NCBI RefSeq assembly: GCF_036964905.1
Contig: NZ_JBALHR010000005.1
Span: 62,001-126,000, forward strand
DNA: 64,000 nucleotides
From: Gemmobacter denitrificans
GTDB lineage: Bacteria; Pseudomonadota; Alphaproteobacteria; Rhodobacterales; Rhodobacteraceae
Direction of reading: 5' to 3'
The notes under the pieces are model-generated. The model saw only the letters and a program-made list of their open reading frames with translations. It ran no database searches and was not told the origin of the DNA. A program made the position numbers and the translations under genes. Position 1 is the stretch's first letter, and every line of letters starts with the position of its first letter. This document shows positions 34,316-43,450 of this stretch, in pieces.

Positions 34316-35920
34316 ATGACGGAATGGTGGCGTGGCGCGGTGGTCTATCAGATCTATCCCCGGTCGTTTCAGGACAGTGATGGCGACGGCATCGGCGATC
34401 TGAAGGGCATCACCGCCCGTCTGGATCATGTGGCGGGTCTGGGCGTGGATGCGATCTGGCTTTCGCCGGTCTTCACCAGCCCGATGGCCGACATGGGTTA
34501 TGATGTCAGCGATTATTGCGACATTGATCCGCTGTTCGGCACGCTGGCCGATTTCGATGCGCTGGTGGCGCGGGCACATGATCTGGGGCTTAAGGTCATC
34601 ATTGATCAGGTGATCAGCCATTCATCCGACCGTCATCCGGCCTTTGTCCAAAGCCGCGCCAACCGCACCAACCCCAAGGCCGACTGGTATGTCTGGGCCG
34701 ACCCGAAACCCGACGGATCGCCGCCCTCGAACTGGATTTCGGTCTTTGGCGGCAGCGCATGGGAATGGGATACCCGGCGGCGGCAATATTACCTGCACAA
34801 TTTCCTGACCAGCCAGCCCGACTTCAATTTCCACAACCCAGAGGTGCAGGATTACCTGCTGGGCACCATGCGCTTCTGGCTGGAACGTGGCGTGGACGGG
34901 TTCCGGCTCGACACCGTCAACTACTATTTCCACGATGCGCTGCTGCGCGACAACGGGCCGGAACCGCGCGAAGACAATACCCCCGCCGTGAACCCCTATG
35001 ACATGCAGGATCACGAATATTCCAAATGCCGGCCCGAAAACCTGCCCTTTCTGGAGCGGATGCGGGAGCTGCTGGATGAATTTGATGCCCGTACCATGGT
35101 CGGCGAGGTGGGCGAAGGCCCGCGCCGCGCGCTGCGGATCATGGAGGAATATACCAGCGGTCGCCGCCTGCACATGGCCTACAGCTTTGACATGCTGGGG
35201 CCCAAATTCACGGCGGGCCATTTCCGCAGCCGGGTCGAGGGGTTTTTCAAGGCCGCACCGCAGGGCTGGCCGATGTGGGCCTTTTCCAACCATGATGTGA
35301 TCCGCCATGTCACCCGCTGGGAAAAATTCGGCGCTCAGGATGATGTGGCGAAACTGTCGGCGGCGCTGTTGCTGGCGCTGGAAGGATCGATCTGCCTGTA
35401 TCAGGGCGAAGAACTGGGGCAGACCGAAACCGATATCGAATATCACGAACTGACCGATCCGCCCGGCTTCAAGTTCTGGCCCGATTACAAGGGTCGCGAC
35501 GGATGCCGCACGCCGATGGTCTGGGACGGATCGCCACAAGGCGGATTTACCAGCGGCACACCCTGGCTTCCGGTGAAGCCGCCGCAACTGGCCAGCAATG
35601 TGGCCGCGCAAGAAGCCCCGGGATCGGTGCTGGCCTGCTATCGCAAATTGCTGGGCTGGCGCAAAGGCACGGCTCTGGTTTCAGGTCGCAGCACATTCTT
35701 CGATCTGCCGGAACCCTTGTTGGGCTTCCGGCGCGACGATGCCACCGGATCGGTGCTGTGTCTGTTCAACCTGTCGGACAAGGTGGCACAGGCGCGGGTG
35801 GACGGCGTGACCGCCCTGGACGGCCCGCAGGCCGGGGCCGTATTCAAGGGCGACAGACTGGCCTTGGCCCCCTGTGGCTGGGCATGGACCAGATGCGAAT
35901 CGACCGCATCTTTTCTCTGA
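34316..35920 (+). CDS. aglA: alpha-glucosidase, GH13 family
   Basis: Cytoplasmic alpha-glucosidase splitting maltose, sucrose, trehalulose or related alpha-glucosides. The 534-residue protein has the four GH13 regions: DQVISHSS near 97, nucleophile Asp199 in GFRLDTVNYY, acid Glu264 in VGEVGE and Asp327 in FSNHD; QDSDGDGIGDLKG near 19 is the oligo-1,6-glucosidase-type calcium-like loop. GGGAGG lies before the ATG. Unlike typical agl loci, no aglEFGK transporter genes adjoin it. The symbol follows the family; substrate range is not shown by sequence. Confidence 0.9.
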   Translation: MTEWWRGAVVYQIYPRSFQDSDGDGIGDLKGITARLDHVAGLGVDAIWLSPVFTSPMADMGYDVSDYCDIDPLFGTLADFDALVARAHDLGLKVIIDQVISHSSDRHPAFVQSRANRTNPKADWYVWADPKPDGSPPSNWISVFGGSAWEWDTRRRQYYLHNFLTSQPDFNFHNPEVQDYLLGTMRFWLERGVDGFRLDTVNYYFHDALLRDNGPEPREDNTPAVNPYDMQDHEYSKCRPENLPFLERMRELLDEFDARTMVGEVGEGPRRALRIMEEYTSGRRLHMAYSFDMLGPKFTAGHFRSRVEGFFKAAPQGWPMWAFSNHDVIRHVTRWEKFGAQDDVAKLSAALLLALEGSICLYQGEELGQTETDIEYHELTDPPGFKFWPDYKGRDGCRTPMVWDGSPQGGFTSGTPWLPVKPPQLASNVAAQEAPGSVLACYRKLLGWRKGTALVSGRSTFFDLPEPLLGFRRDDATGSVLCLFNLSDKVAQARVDGVTALDGPQAGAVFKGDRLALAPCGWAWTRCESTASFL

Positions 35921-35929
35921 TCTGCGCGT

Positions 35930-35964
35930 CTGTCTCGCACTTAAGTGGAAGCAGTGCGAGACAG
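35930..35964. repeat. 11-bp perfect inverted repeat after the GH13 gene
   Basis: CTGTCTCGCAC is repeated inverted as GTGCGAGACAG across a 13-base loop. The first arm and loop also make the palindrome CACTTAAGTG (35938-35947). It lies 9 bases after the alpha-glucosidase stop and may be its terminator, but there is no T run. A dispersed palindromic element is possible. Confidence 0.6.
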
Positions 35965-35994
35965 GTACACAAATCTCCCAAAGGATGCGCGTAT

Positions 35995-36486
35995 CTAGAT
36001 CAGTGACTTTACCATGCGATGCACGGTATGGCGGGCCGCGCCGTACTCTCGGTCTGGAAAGACCTGTTCGGGCAGGAACCCTTCGCGCTGCCAGAACGCC
36101 CGGCCCTTTTCATTGGCCTCCAGCGCGGCAATCAGCAGCCGGGTCGCCCCCCGGACCCGGGCGCGGGATTCGATCTCGCGCAGCAGGCCAGCCCCAAGAC
36201 CAGCCCCGCGCGCAAGCGGATCAAAGATCATGAGCCCGATATAGGCGTCCTGCGCGCCGGGATAGCCAAAGGCCACATCGGCCTTGCCCACCAGCCGCGC
36301 CCCGGCAAAGACGCCCAACCGCAGGCTGCTGGCCGGGTCGATACCGGGCGGGGCATCGGCAAAAAACTCTTCGGCCAGAGCCACGGGATCGGTGATTTCA
36401 CCACGCTCCAGCCGGGTGTAGTCGGCAGCCGCCGCAAAGAGCGCGGCCACGGAACCAAGATCGGCGCGGGTCAGGTCACGTATCAT
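35995..36486 (-). CDS. GNAT family N-acetyltransferase
   Basis: A 163-residue GCN5-type acetyltransferase. The acetyl-CoA loop is DPLARGAGLGAGLLREIE near residue 92, followed by RLLIAALEANEKGRAFWQREGF, the conserved C-terminal block. Its start overlaps the end of the Gre-factor gene by 11 bases, so it shares that transcript. Substrate unknown. Confidence 0.8.
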   Translation of the reverse strand: MIRDLTRADLGSVAALFAAAADYTRLERGEITDPVALAEEFFADAPPGIDPASSLRLGVFAGARLVGKADVAFGYPGAQDAYIGLMIFDPLARGAGLGAGLLREIESRARVRGATRLLIAALEANEKGRAFWQREGFLPEQVFPDREYGAARHTVHRMVKSLI

Positions 36487-36976
36487 CAGGGACCTCGATT
36501 GCCAGAATTTCCAACTCGGTCGCGCCTGCGGGCCGTTGCCATGTCACCAGATCGCCCAGTTCGGCACCCGTCAACGCCCGGGCCAGCGGCGATTGCGGCG
36601 CGATCCGGTGCAGATGGGCATCGGCCTCATCCTCTCCTGTGATCTCCCAAACCGTCCGGCGGCCCTGATCATCTTCTACAGTCACGCGATGGCCAAACGC
36701 TACCACATTGCCGGAATGGGCACGCGGATCGACAAGGATCGCGGATTTCAGCCTTGCCTCCAGATAGCGGATATCCCGTTCGGCCGCAGCCTCGGGCAAT
36801 TTGTCCAACCGGTCTGACCGCGCGCGCAGGTCCGCCAGCCGGGCCTGTGCTGCGGCCAGTCGGTCGCGCAAGGCCTGCAGCCCGCGCGGCGTGACCAGAT
36901 TTGGATGGGGTGACACCGGCAGATCGGGCAGCGGGGCCAGATCGGGTGTATCTTCCTTGACGAAAGCGCGGCTCAT
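36476..36976 (-). CDS. GreA/GreB family elongation factor
   Basis: A 166-residue transcript-cleavage-type factor. The N-terminal coiled coil (LVTPRGLQALRDRLAAAQARLADLRARSDR in outline) is followed by RDIRYLEARLKSAILVD and the C-terminal FKBP-like domain VVAFGHRVTVEDDQGRRTVWEITGEDEAD and PLARALTGAELGDLV. Members rescue backtracked RNA polymerase; GreB-like ones are common as a second copy in Rhodobacterales. It sits in an overlapping three-gene run: Nudix, Gre, GNAT. Confidence 0.85.
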   Translation of the reverse strand: MSRAFVKEDTPDLAPLPDLPVSPHPNLVTPRGLQALRDRLAAAQARLADLRARSDRLDKLPEAAAERDIRYLEARLKSAILVDPRAHSGNVVAFGHRVTVEDDQGRRTVWEITGEDEADAHLHRIAPQSPLARALTGAELGDLVTWQRPAGATELEILAIEVPDDT

Positions 36977-37419
36977 CTCACGATCGGCTCCAGCGCATCG
37001 TAAAGCATGCCATTGCCCCAGGCGGCCTCTGGCAGGCTGTCGGGCTTGAACCGGATCGTTGCCATCTCGGCCCGGGTGAAAAAGCGCCGTTCGGTCACGA
37101 TGCCTTCGGGATCGCGCCACTCTGGGTCGAGGCGTCCCGCAATGATGGCACAGCGGAAATAGATATCCACCTGATGAAAGCTGCCCCTCGGATCGTGAAA
37201 TTCGTTCACGAGAACCGGCGCACCGACAGTGACGGTCAGGCCGGTTTCCTCATGCACCTCGCGGATCAGATTGTCGGGCAAGGAACTGCCGCGTTCCACA
37301 CCGCCCCCGGGCGCGCACCACAGATCGGACCGCCCGCCGCCATAGGCATTGACCAGCAATAGTCGATTTTCGTGCAAGATAAGCGCACGGGCGGCAAGAC
37401 GGGGGCACGGGATCTTCAT
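36973..37419 (-). CDS. Nudix hydrolase
   Basis: A 148-residue Nudix protein with an intact box: GGGVERGSSLPDNLIREVHEETGL, written here as G-x5-E-x7-REVHEETGL around residues 47-70, where the glutamates bind Mg2+. It should hydrolyse a nucleoside diphosphate linked to X. Substrate unknown. ATG at 37419; the 3' end overlaps the Gre-factor gene by four bases. Divergent from the lipase-type gene. Confidence 0.85.
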   Translation of the reverse strand: MKIPCPRLAARALILHENRLLLVNAYGGGRSDLWCAPGGGVERGSSLPDNLIREVHEETGLTVTVGAPVLVNEFHDPRGSFHQVDIYFRCAIIAGRLDPEWRDPEGIVTERRFFTRAEMATIRFKPDSLPEAAWGNGMLYDALEPIVR

Positions 37420-37482
37420 TCGACAAGGCTGCCCTGACAGGTCGCGATTGTCCACCGCCTTGTGCCATGCAAGGATGGCGGC

Positions 37483-38208
37483 ATGTTGCGCCTGCTTGCA
37501 TTGCTGATCCTGATGGCCACCCCCGCAGCGGCGGATTGCGTGGTTTTGCTGCATGGCCTTGCGCGCAGCGAGACGTCACTTCTGGCCATGGAAGCCGCCT
37601 TGCAGGCACAGGGCTATCAGGTGGTGAACGAAGGCTATCCATCGACCAAGGCACCGATCCGCAGCCTTGCACCGCAGGTGGGCCGGGCTGTGGCGCAATG
37701 CGAGTCGGGCAAGGTGCATTTCGTGACCCATTCGATGGGCGGAATTCTGGTTCGGGTCTGGCTGTCGGAAAACCGGCTGGACCAACAAGGCCGGGTGGTG
37801 ATGCTGGCCCCGCCGAACCGGGGGTCGGAACTGGTGGATACCTTCGGGCAGATCGGTGCCTTTGAATGGCTGAATGGCCCCGCCGGCGTGCAACTGGGCA
37901 CAGCCCCGGAATCGGTGCCGCGGGCGCTGCCGCTGCCAGAATTCGAATTGGGGGTGATCGCGGGCAACCGGTCGCTGAACCCGGTCTATTCGGCGATCAT
38001 CGAAGGCCCGGATGATGGCAAGGTATCTGTCCTGTCCACCAAGGTGGCTGGCATGAAGGCCCACATCACGCTGCCGGTGACCCATACCTTCATGATGCTG
38101 AACCCCGAGGTCATCGCCCAGACCATCCTGTTCCTGCGCGAAGGCCGGTTCGATCCTGCGATGACCTATGCCCGCGCTGTGGAAATCAGTCTGGGCGCGG
38201 CCCCCTAG
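37483..38208 (+). CDS. exported alpha/beta hydrolase (lipase/esterase-like)
   Basis: A 241-residue alpha/beta-hydrolase with a signal peptide (MLRLLALLILMATPAAA). The mature N-terminus VVLLHGLARSETSLLAM holds the oxyanion HG, and the nucleophile elbow is THSMGGILVRVW near residue 85. A His in PVTHTFMMLNPEV near the end is the probable catalytic histidine. Likely a periplasmic lipase or esterase of the PGAP1-like group. It overlaps the convergent trhO gene by four bases. Confidence 0.82.
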   Translation: MLRLLALLILMATPAAADCVVLLHGLARSETSLLAMEAALQAQGYQVVNEGYPSTKAPIRSLAPQVGRAVAQCESGKVHFVTHSMGGILVRVWLSENRLDQQGRVVMLAPPNRGSELVDTFGQIGAFEWLNGPAGVQLGTAPESVPRALPLPEFELGVIAGNRSLNPVYSAIIEGPDDGKVSVLSTKVAGMKAHITLPVTHTFMMLNPEVIAQTILFLREGRFDPAMTYARAVEISLGAAP

Positions 38209-39107
38209 CCGCCCAGATGGCGGGTGCCCCGCTGCTCGGCCAAGGCCATCTGCCGCATCCGTTCCCGGAAACGAGCGCGATCCTCTGCCGAATATTCGTC
38301 CACGCAATGCGGGCATTGCACGCCTTCCTCCCAGGCGGGGTGGCGCTTGTCTTCGGCAGAAACCGGGCGACGGCAGGCATGGCAGCTGTCGTAATCGCCA
38401 GGCACCAAACCGTGCCCGACGCTGACCCGCTGGTCAAAGACATAGCACTGGCCTTGCCACAGGCTTTCGGTTTCAGGCACCTCTTCCAGGTATTTCAGGA
38501 TGCCCCCCTGCAGGTGGTACACCGCGTCCACACCCTGCCCCAGCAGATAGTTTGTCGATTTTTCACAGCGGATGCCGCCAGTGCAGAACATGGCAATGCG
38601 CTTGTTGTGAAACCGGTCACGATTGGCTTCCCACCAAGCAGGAAAATCGCGGAAGCTGCGGGTGCCAGGGTCGATGGCCCCCTGAAAGGTGCCAATTCCC
38701 ACCTCGTAATCATTGCGGGTATCGATCACCGCCACATCCGGCGCGCTGATCAGCGCGTTCCAGTCGGCAGGTTCGACATAGTGGCCGACACGGGCCAGCG
38801 GGTCGATATCCGGCTGCCCCATGGTCACGATTTCGCGCTTCAGCTTTACCTTCATTCTGCCGAAGGGCATCGCGGCTGCATGGCTTTCCTTGTGGATCAG
38901 ATCGGCACATCCCGGCAGGGCACGGATTGCCGCCAGCATTGCATCTATGCCACTGCGCGACCCGGCGATCGTGCCATTGATCCCTTCCTGCGCCAGCAGG
39001 AGCGAGCCTTTGACCCCTTCGGTCTCGGCCAGCGTCTGAAGGCCCGGGCGCAGGGCGGCGGGATCGGAAAAACGGGTGAAGTGATAAAGCGCGGCGATGG
39101 TGATCAT
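38205..39107 (-). CDS. trhO: tRNA uridine(34) hydroxylase, rhodanese domain
   Basis: O2-dependent tRNA hydroxylase that forms 5-hydroxyuridine at U34 (TrhO/YceA). 300 residues: an N-terminal acylphosphatase-like domain with LLLAQEGINGTIAGS, then a rhodanese domain with VIDTRNDYEVGIGTFQGAID and the active Cys in MFCTGGIRCEKSTNYL, then a Cys-rich tail CHACRRPVS and CPHC that could bind zinc. Two ATGs, 39107 and 39116, are possible; the first matches the family N-terminus better. Confidence 0.92.
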   Translation of the reverse strand: MITIAALYHFTRFSDPAALRPGLQTLAETEGVKGSLLLAQEGINGTIAGSRSGIDAMLAAIRALPGCADLIHKESHAAAMPFGRMKVKLKREIVTMGQPDIDPLARVGHYVEPADWNALISAPDVAVIDTRNDYEVGIGTFQGAIDPGTRSFRDFPAWWEANRDRFHNKRIAMFCTGGIRCEKSTNYLLGQGVDAVYHLQGGILKYLEEVPETESLWQGQCYVFDQRVSVGHGLVPGDYDSCHACRRPVSAEDKRHPAWEEGVQCPHCVDEYSAEDRARFRERMRQMALAEQRGTRHLGG

Positions 39108-39203
39108 GGGGGGCATTTGGCGCGGACAGACCAGAAATGCAAGCGCAGCATTGACGCAACGCCTCAGACCGGGCTCTGATAGGGCCAAGCAAGGAGGCTG
39201 CCC

Positions 39204-39800
39204 ATGACCGAAGCGCTGATCGTGATTGATGTGCAGAACGATTTCTGCCCCGGGGGGGCGCTGGCCGTGGCCGATGGCGATGCGATCCTGCCCGAGGTCA
39301 ATGCCCTGCTGCGGCACTATCCGGTCCGGGTGCTGACACAAGACTGGCACCCCGCCGATCATGCCAGCTTTGCCGCCAATCACGGTGATGCCGCGCCATT
39401 TTCGGTGACACACATGCCCTATGGTCCGCAGGTTCTGTGGCCGGTGCATTGCGTGCAGGGCAGCCAAGGCGCGGCCTTTCATCCGGGGCTTGACTGCGAC
39501 GCCGCCGATCTGGTGATCCGCAAGGGGTTCCGCCCCGCGATCGACAGCTATTCCGCGTTTTTCGAGAATGACCGCAGCACGCCAACCGGGCTGGAGGGTT
39601 ACCTGCGCACACGCGAGGTGACCGATCTGGTTCTGGTCGGGCTGGCGACGGATTTTTGTGTCGCCTATTCGGCATTGGATGCGGCACGGCTGGGCTTTGC
39701 AGTAACCGTGCGCCTGAATGCCTGCCGGGCAATCGATCTGAACGGATCGCTGCAAGCGGCACTTGATCAAATGCGCGCGGCCGGGATCACGTTGATCTGA
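39204..39800 (+). CDS. pncA: nicotinamidase
   Basis: Deamidates nicotinamide to nicotinate in the NAD salvage (Preiss-Handler) route. 198 residues; catalytic triad Asp9 (VIDVQNDF), Lys107 (VIRKG) and Cys152 (ATDFCVAYSAL), with metal-site DWHPADHASF at 47-56. PncB, the next enzyme of the same route, lies about 2.3 kb downstream on the same strand, with a histidine kinase gene between. Confidence 0.95.
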   Translation: MTEALIVIDVQNDFCPGGALAVADGDAILPEVNALLRHYPVRVLTQDWHPADHASFAANHGDAAPFSVTHMPYGPQVLWPVHCVQGSQGAAFHPGLDCDAADLVIRKGFRPAIDSYSAFFENDRSTPTGLEGYLRTREVTDLVLVGLATDFCVAYSALDAARLGFAVTVRLNACRAIDLNGSLQAALDQMRAAGITLI

Positions 39801-39851
39801 ACCAAGCATTAACCCTTGCCTCATAGTCTGGGCCTGAACAGACTGGCAGGG

Positions 39852-42194
39852 ATGATGGTCATCAGCGGCACGACAGAGGCTGATTTCATTCGGCGCAACG
39901 GTCCTTCCGGGCTTTTCCTGCGCTATGCGCGGGCGCGCGTGGCCAGTTTTGCCCTGCGTCAGGGAATGACACTGGTCGGATCGCTCGTCATCGGCCTGTT
40001 GGGCGAGGCCTGGATGGGTTGGGCCGCATTGGCCTTGGCATTGGCCGGCGAAGCGGTGGATTGCCTTTGCCTGCGCGCCATCCAGGCCCGCCGCGACGAC
40101 GAGGTGCCGCAGCGGCTCCGCCGGATCGCCACACTGACCGCAGGGTTCCAATCGCTGACAATCACCGGCTGTGTCTGGCTGTGCTGGCATTTCATCCCGA
40201 TCACCGAAGCCAGGGTCTTTGCAGCGGTATTCATGATGTCTGCTGTGGTGAATGCCGGTCTGGTGCGGCGGCACTTTCCCGAGGGCGGTCGCCTCAGGCT
40301 GATGATTTTCGGTATCGGGTCCTCGTGGATGCTGGGCGAGATGATCCTGAACCCGGCCGCTCTGGGCATGAACGGTCTGTTCCTGCTGCTGGCGCTGCTG
40401 ATCCTTGCCTATACATCGGTGACCTTCATTCAGGCGGTGGAAAAGGGCAATCGTGAACGCACCCGGTTCGAGGCCGCCCTGCTGGAAGAACGCGCGGCGC
40501 TGCGCGCCTCCCAGACCGCGCTGGCCGAAACGGCGCGACGCTCCGAACGGCTGGCGCTTGTGGCCCGGCATGCGCGCGACAGTGTGATCTTCAAAAGCCC
40601 GGACGGACGTATCGAATGGGTGAACGAAGCCTTCACCACCATCACCGGTTACAGTTTCGATGAGGCCGTCGGCAGACAGGCAAGCGAACTTCTCAACAGC
40701 CCTGCCACATCTGCCAAAGGTGTGGCCTTGCTGACCGAAGCACAACAGCGATGCGAGCCTTTGCGGCTGGAACTGGAAAACCGGCGCAAGGATGGCAGCC
40801 TGCTGTGGATGGATATTTCGATGACACCCGTGCTGCGGCCCGATGGCACAGCCGATGTGTTCATCGCGGTGGAGCGTGACATCACGGAAGCCAAACGCCA
40901 TGCCGCCGAACTGGCCCAAGCGCGGCGCGAAGCCGAGGCGGCGGCCAAGGCGAAATCGGATTTCCTTGCCACCATGAGCCACGAAATCCGCACCCCGCTG
41001 AATGGGGTGATTGGTGTGGCGGAATTGCTGTCGGATACAACACTGGATGGCGAGCAACGCGGCCTGGTGCGCACCATCATCGACTCCGGTCAGGCGCTGA
41101 CCACGATCATCAATGATGTGCTGGATCTGTCAAAGCTTCAGGCCGGGCATGCCGATCTGCTGCGCGACCCCTTCGCCATCGCAGACTGTATTGACAGCGT
41201 GCTGGATCTGATGCGCCCCGCGATCAACAAGAAGGGGCTGAACCTGATCGCCGATTTGCCGCGCGATTGGCCGATGCATCTTGGGGATGCCGGTCGATTG
41301 CGTCAGATTGTGCTGAACCTTGTCGGCAATGCGATCAAGTTCACCGAACAGGGGGCGATCACGGTCAGATTGACCCGCAGCACCGAACCCGATGCCGATC
41401 AGGTCACATTGGACATTGCGGATACCGGAATCGGTGTTGCCCCCGACCGGCTGGATCGTGTGTTCGACAGTTTCTCGCAGGCTGACAGCAGCATTTCGCG
41501 CCGGTTTGGTGGCACCGGGCTGGGCCTGACCATTTCGCGCCTGATTGCCCGCCACATGGGGGGGGACATTACGCTGAACAGCGTGGAAGGACAGGGTTCC
41601 GTTTTCACCGTGACCCTGCGCCTGCCCCGCAGCAGGGCTTTGGCACAATCGGCCACTGCCCGGGCGCCCTGCCCGAAAACCACGCTGCGCCTGCTGCTGG
41701 CCGAGGACAACCGCACCAACATGATGATCGCAACCCGTTTGCTGGAACCTGCGGTTGCCAGCATCGTGCCTGCCGAAAACGGGGCGATTGCCGTTGAACG
41801 CTATCGTGCCGATCCGCCCGATCTTGTGCTGATGGATGTGTCGATGCCGGAAATGGACGGGATGGAGGCCACACGCGCAATCCGCGCCCATGAAGCCACA
41901 CAAGGTTTGCGGCATTGCCCGATCTACGCCCTGACAGCCTATTCGTCAGACGAGCATCTGGAGGCCTTCCGGCAGGCCGGAATGGATGGTGTTCTGACCA
42001 AGCCGATCATCCGCGCCGAACTGTACGATCTGATCGCGGCCCAGGCCGAAAGCCTTGCCGAAGTTGCGACGGCTTTTGACCTTTCCCCCCCTTCTGTCCT
42101 AGAGAATAGGCAACAGGGAGGGACGGGATGGTCGACATCGCCACAAGGGTACACAACCACAACTGGAAGATCGACCCGATCGTCCGCTCGCTGA
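39852..42194 (+). CDS. hybrid sensor histidine kinase with PAS and receiver domains
   Basis: Membrane sensor kinase of 780 residues. The first 200 residues hold five or six hydrophobic spans; a short coiled coil leads to a PAS domain (FTTITGYSFDEAVGRQASELL near 275, with a PAC segment), then HisKA with phosphoacceptor His377 in SHEIRTPLNG, HATPase motifs NLVGNAIKFTEQG, DTGIGVAPDRLD and GGTGLGLTISRL, and a receiver domain with phosphoacceptor Asp662 in LMDVSMPEMDG. No response regulator is adjacent. The last 22 codons overlap pncB in another frame, giving an odd Ser/Thr-rich tail. Confidence 0.9.
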   Translation: MMVISGTTEADFIRRNGPSGLFLRYARARVASFALRQGMTLVGSLVIGLLGEAWMGWAALALALAGEAVDCLCLRAIQARRDDEVPQRLRRIATLTAGFQSLTITGCVWLCWHFIPITEARVFAAVFMMSAVVNAGLVRRHFPEGGRLRLMIFGIGSSWMLGEMILNPAALGMNGLFLLLALLILAYTSVTFIQAVEKGNRERTRFEAALLEERAALRASQTALAETARRSERLALVARHARDSVIFKSPDGRIEWVNEAFTTITGYSFDEAVGRQASELLNSPATSAKGVALLTEAQQRCEPLRLELENRRKDGSLLWMDISMTPVLRPDGTADVFIAVERDITEAKRHAAELAQARREAEAAAKAKSDFLATMSHEIRTPLNGVIGVAELLSDTTLDGEQRGLVRTIIDSGQALTTIINDVLDLSKLQAGHADLLRDPFAIADCIDSVLDLMRPAINKKGLNLIADLPRDWPMHLGDAGRLRQIVLNLVGNAIKFTEQGAITVRLTRSTEPDADQVTLDIADTGIGVAPDRLDRVFDSFSQADSSISRRFGGTGLGLTISRLIARHMGGDITLNSVEGQGSVFTVTLRLPRSRALAQSATARAPCPKTTLRLLLAEDNRTNMMIATRLLEPAVASIVPAENGAIAVERYRADPPDLVLMDVSMPEMDGMEATRAIRAHEATQGLRHCPIYALTAYSSDEHLEAFRQAGMDGVLTKPIIRAELYDLIAAQAESLAEVATAFDLSPPSVLENRQQGGTGWSTSPQGYTTTTGRSTRSSAR

Positions 42195-43417
42195 TTGATA
42201 CCGATTTTTACAAACTATTGATGTGTCAGTCAATTTTCCGCAACAAGCCGGAAACGACAGTCACCTTCAGCCTGATCAACCGCAGCACGCGGGTTCGTCT
42301 GGCCGATCTGATCGACGAAGGCGAACTGCGCGAACATCTGGATCACGCCCGCGGACTCAGCCTGTCGCGCGGCGAAAGCACATGGCTGCGCGGCAACACC
42401 TTTTATGGCAAACGCCAGATGTTCCGCAGCGATTTCATGGAATGGTTCGAAGGCCTGCGCCTGCCCGCCTATCATCTGGAAAAGCATGACGGCCAGTATG
42501 AGCTGACCTTCGAAGGCCAGTGGCCCGAGGTCATGCTGTGGGAAATTCCGGCCCTGACCATCCTGATGGAATTGCGGTCACGCGCCGTGCTGAAGGGCAT
42601 GGGCAAGTTTGAACTGCAGGTGCTTTACGCCCGGGCGATGACGCGGGTCTGGGAAAAGATCGAACGGCTGCGCCGGATCGACGGGTTGAAGATCGCCGAT
42701 TTCGGCACAAGACGCCGCCACGGATTTCTGTGGCAGGACTGGTGCGTGCAGGCGCTGCAGGCAGGGCTGGGCCAGGCCTTCATCGGTACATCGAACTGCC
42801 GTATCGCCATGCGCCGCGATATCGAGGCCATCGGCACCAATGCCCATGAGCTGCCCATGGTCTATGCCGCGCTGGCCGACAGCGATGCCGAACTGGCGCA
42901 GGCCCCCTACAAGGTGCTGGCTGACTGGCACGAGGAACATGACGGCAATCTGCGCATCATCCTGCCCGATACCTATGGCACGGAAGGTTTCTTGCGCAAC
43001 GCGCCCGACTGGCTGTCCACCTGGACCGGTATCCGCATCGACAGTGGCGATCCCGCGCAGGGGGCGGAAACCGCGATCCGCTGGTGGCGCGATCACGGCG
43101 AAGACCCGCGCGACAAGCTGGTCATCTTCTCGGACGGGCTGGACGTGGACAAGATCGAGGAGTTGCACCAGCAATTCGCCGGGCGGGTAAAGGTGTCATT
43201 CGGTTGGGGCACAATGCTGACCAATGATTTCCGGGGGCTGGCCGGTGACCGGCTGGCACCCTTCAGCCTAGTCTGCAAGGCCATCCGCGCCAATGGCCGC
43301 CCGACGGTCAAGCTGTCGGACAATCCGAACAAGGCGATGGGCCCGGCTGATCAGGTGGCACGCTACAAGCGGGTTTTCGGCGTGGGTGATCAGCAGGCGC
43401 AAGAGGTGCAGGTCTGA
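42128..43417 (+). CDS. pncB: nicotinate phosphoribosyltransferase
   Basis: Converts nicotinate, PRPP and ATP to nicotinate mononucleotide. 429 residues with LIDTDFYKLLMCQSIF near 20, DFGTRRRHGFLWQDWCV near 190, IGTSNCRIAMRRDIEAIGTNAHELPM near 222, and ISFGWGTMLTNDF-type VSFGWGTMLTND near 356. GGGAGGG lies before the ATG at 42128, inside the histidine kinase gene (67-base overlap). Confidence 0.95.
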   Translation: MVDIATRVHNHNWKIDPIVRSLIDTDFYKLLMCQSIFRNKPETTVTFSLINRSTRVRLADLIDEGELREHLDHARGLSLSRGESTWLRGNTFYGKRQMFRSDFMEWFEGLRLPAYHLEKHDGQYELTFEGQWPEVMLWEIPALTILMELRSRAVLKGMGKFELQVLYARAMTRVWEKIERLRRIDGLKIADFGTRRRHGFLWQDWCVQALQAGLGQAFIGTSNCRIAMRRDIEAIGTNAHELPMVYAALADSDAELAQAPYKVLADWHEEHDGNLRIILPDTYGTEGFLRNAPDWLSTWTGIRIDSGDPAQGAETAIRWWRDHGEDPRDKLVIFSDGLDVDKIEELHQQFAGRVKVSFGWGTMLTNDFRGLAGDRLAPFSLVCKAIRANGRPTVKLSDNPNKAMGPADQVARYKRVFGVGDQQAQEVQV

Positions 43418-43450
43418 CCAGCACCGCTTGCGCGGGTGCGGCGCCGCGGG

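Noticed and set aside
39806..39830. CtrA site before the histidine kinase (TTAACC)
   Set aside because: Only a half-site; the full TTAA-N7-TTAA is absent.
39108..41057. Very long minus-strand open frame continuing trhO upstream (to 950 codons)
   Set aside because: It is antisense to pncA and the histidine kinase, both clear genes; no motifs. An effect of GC-rich codon use.
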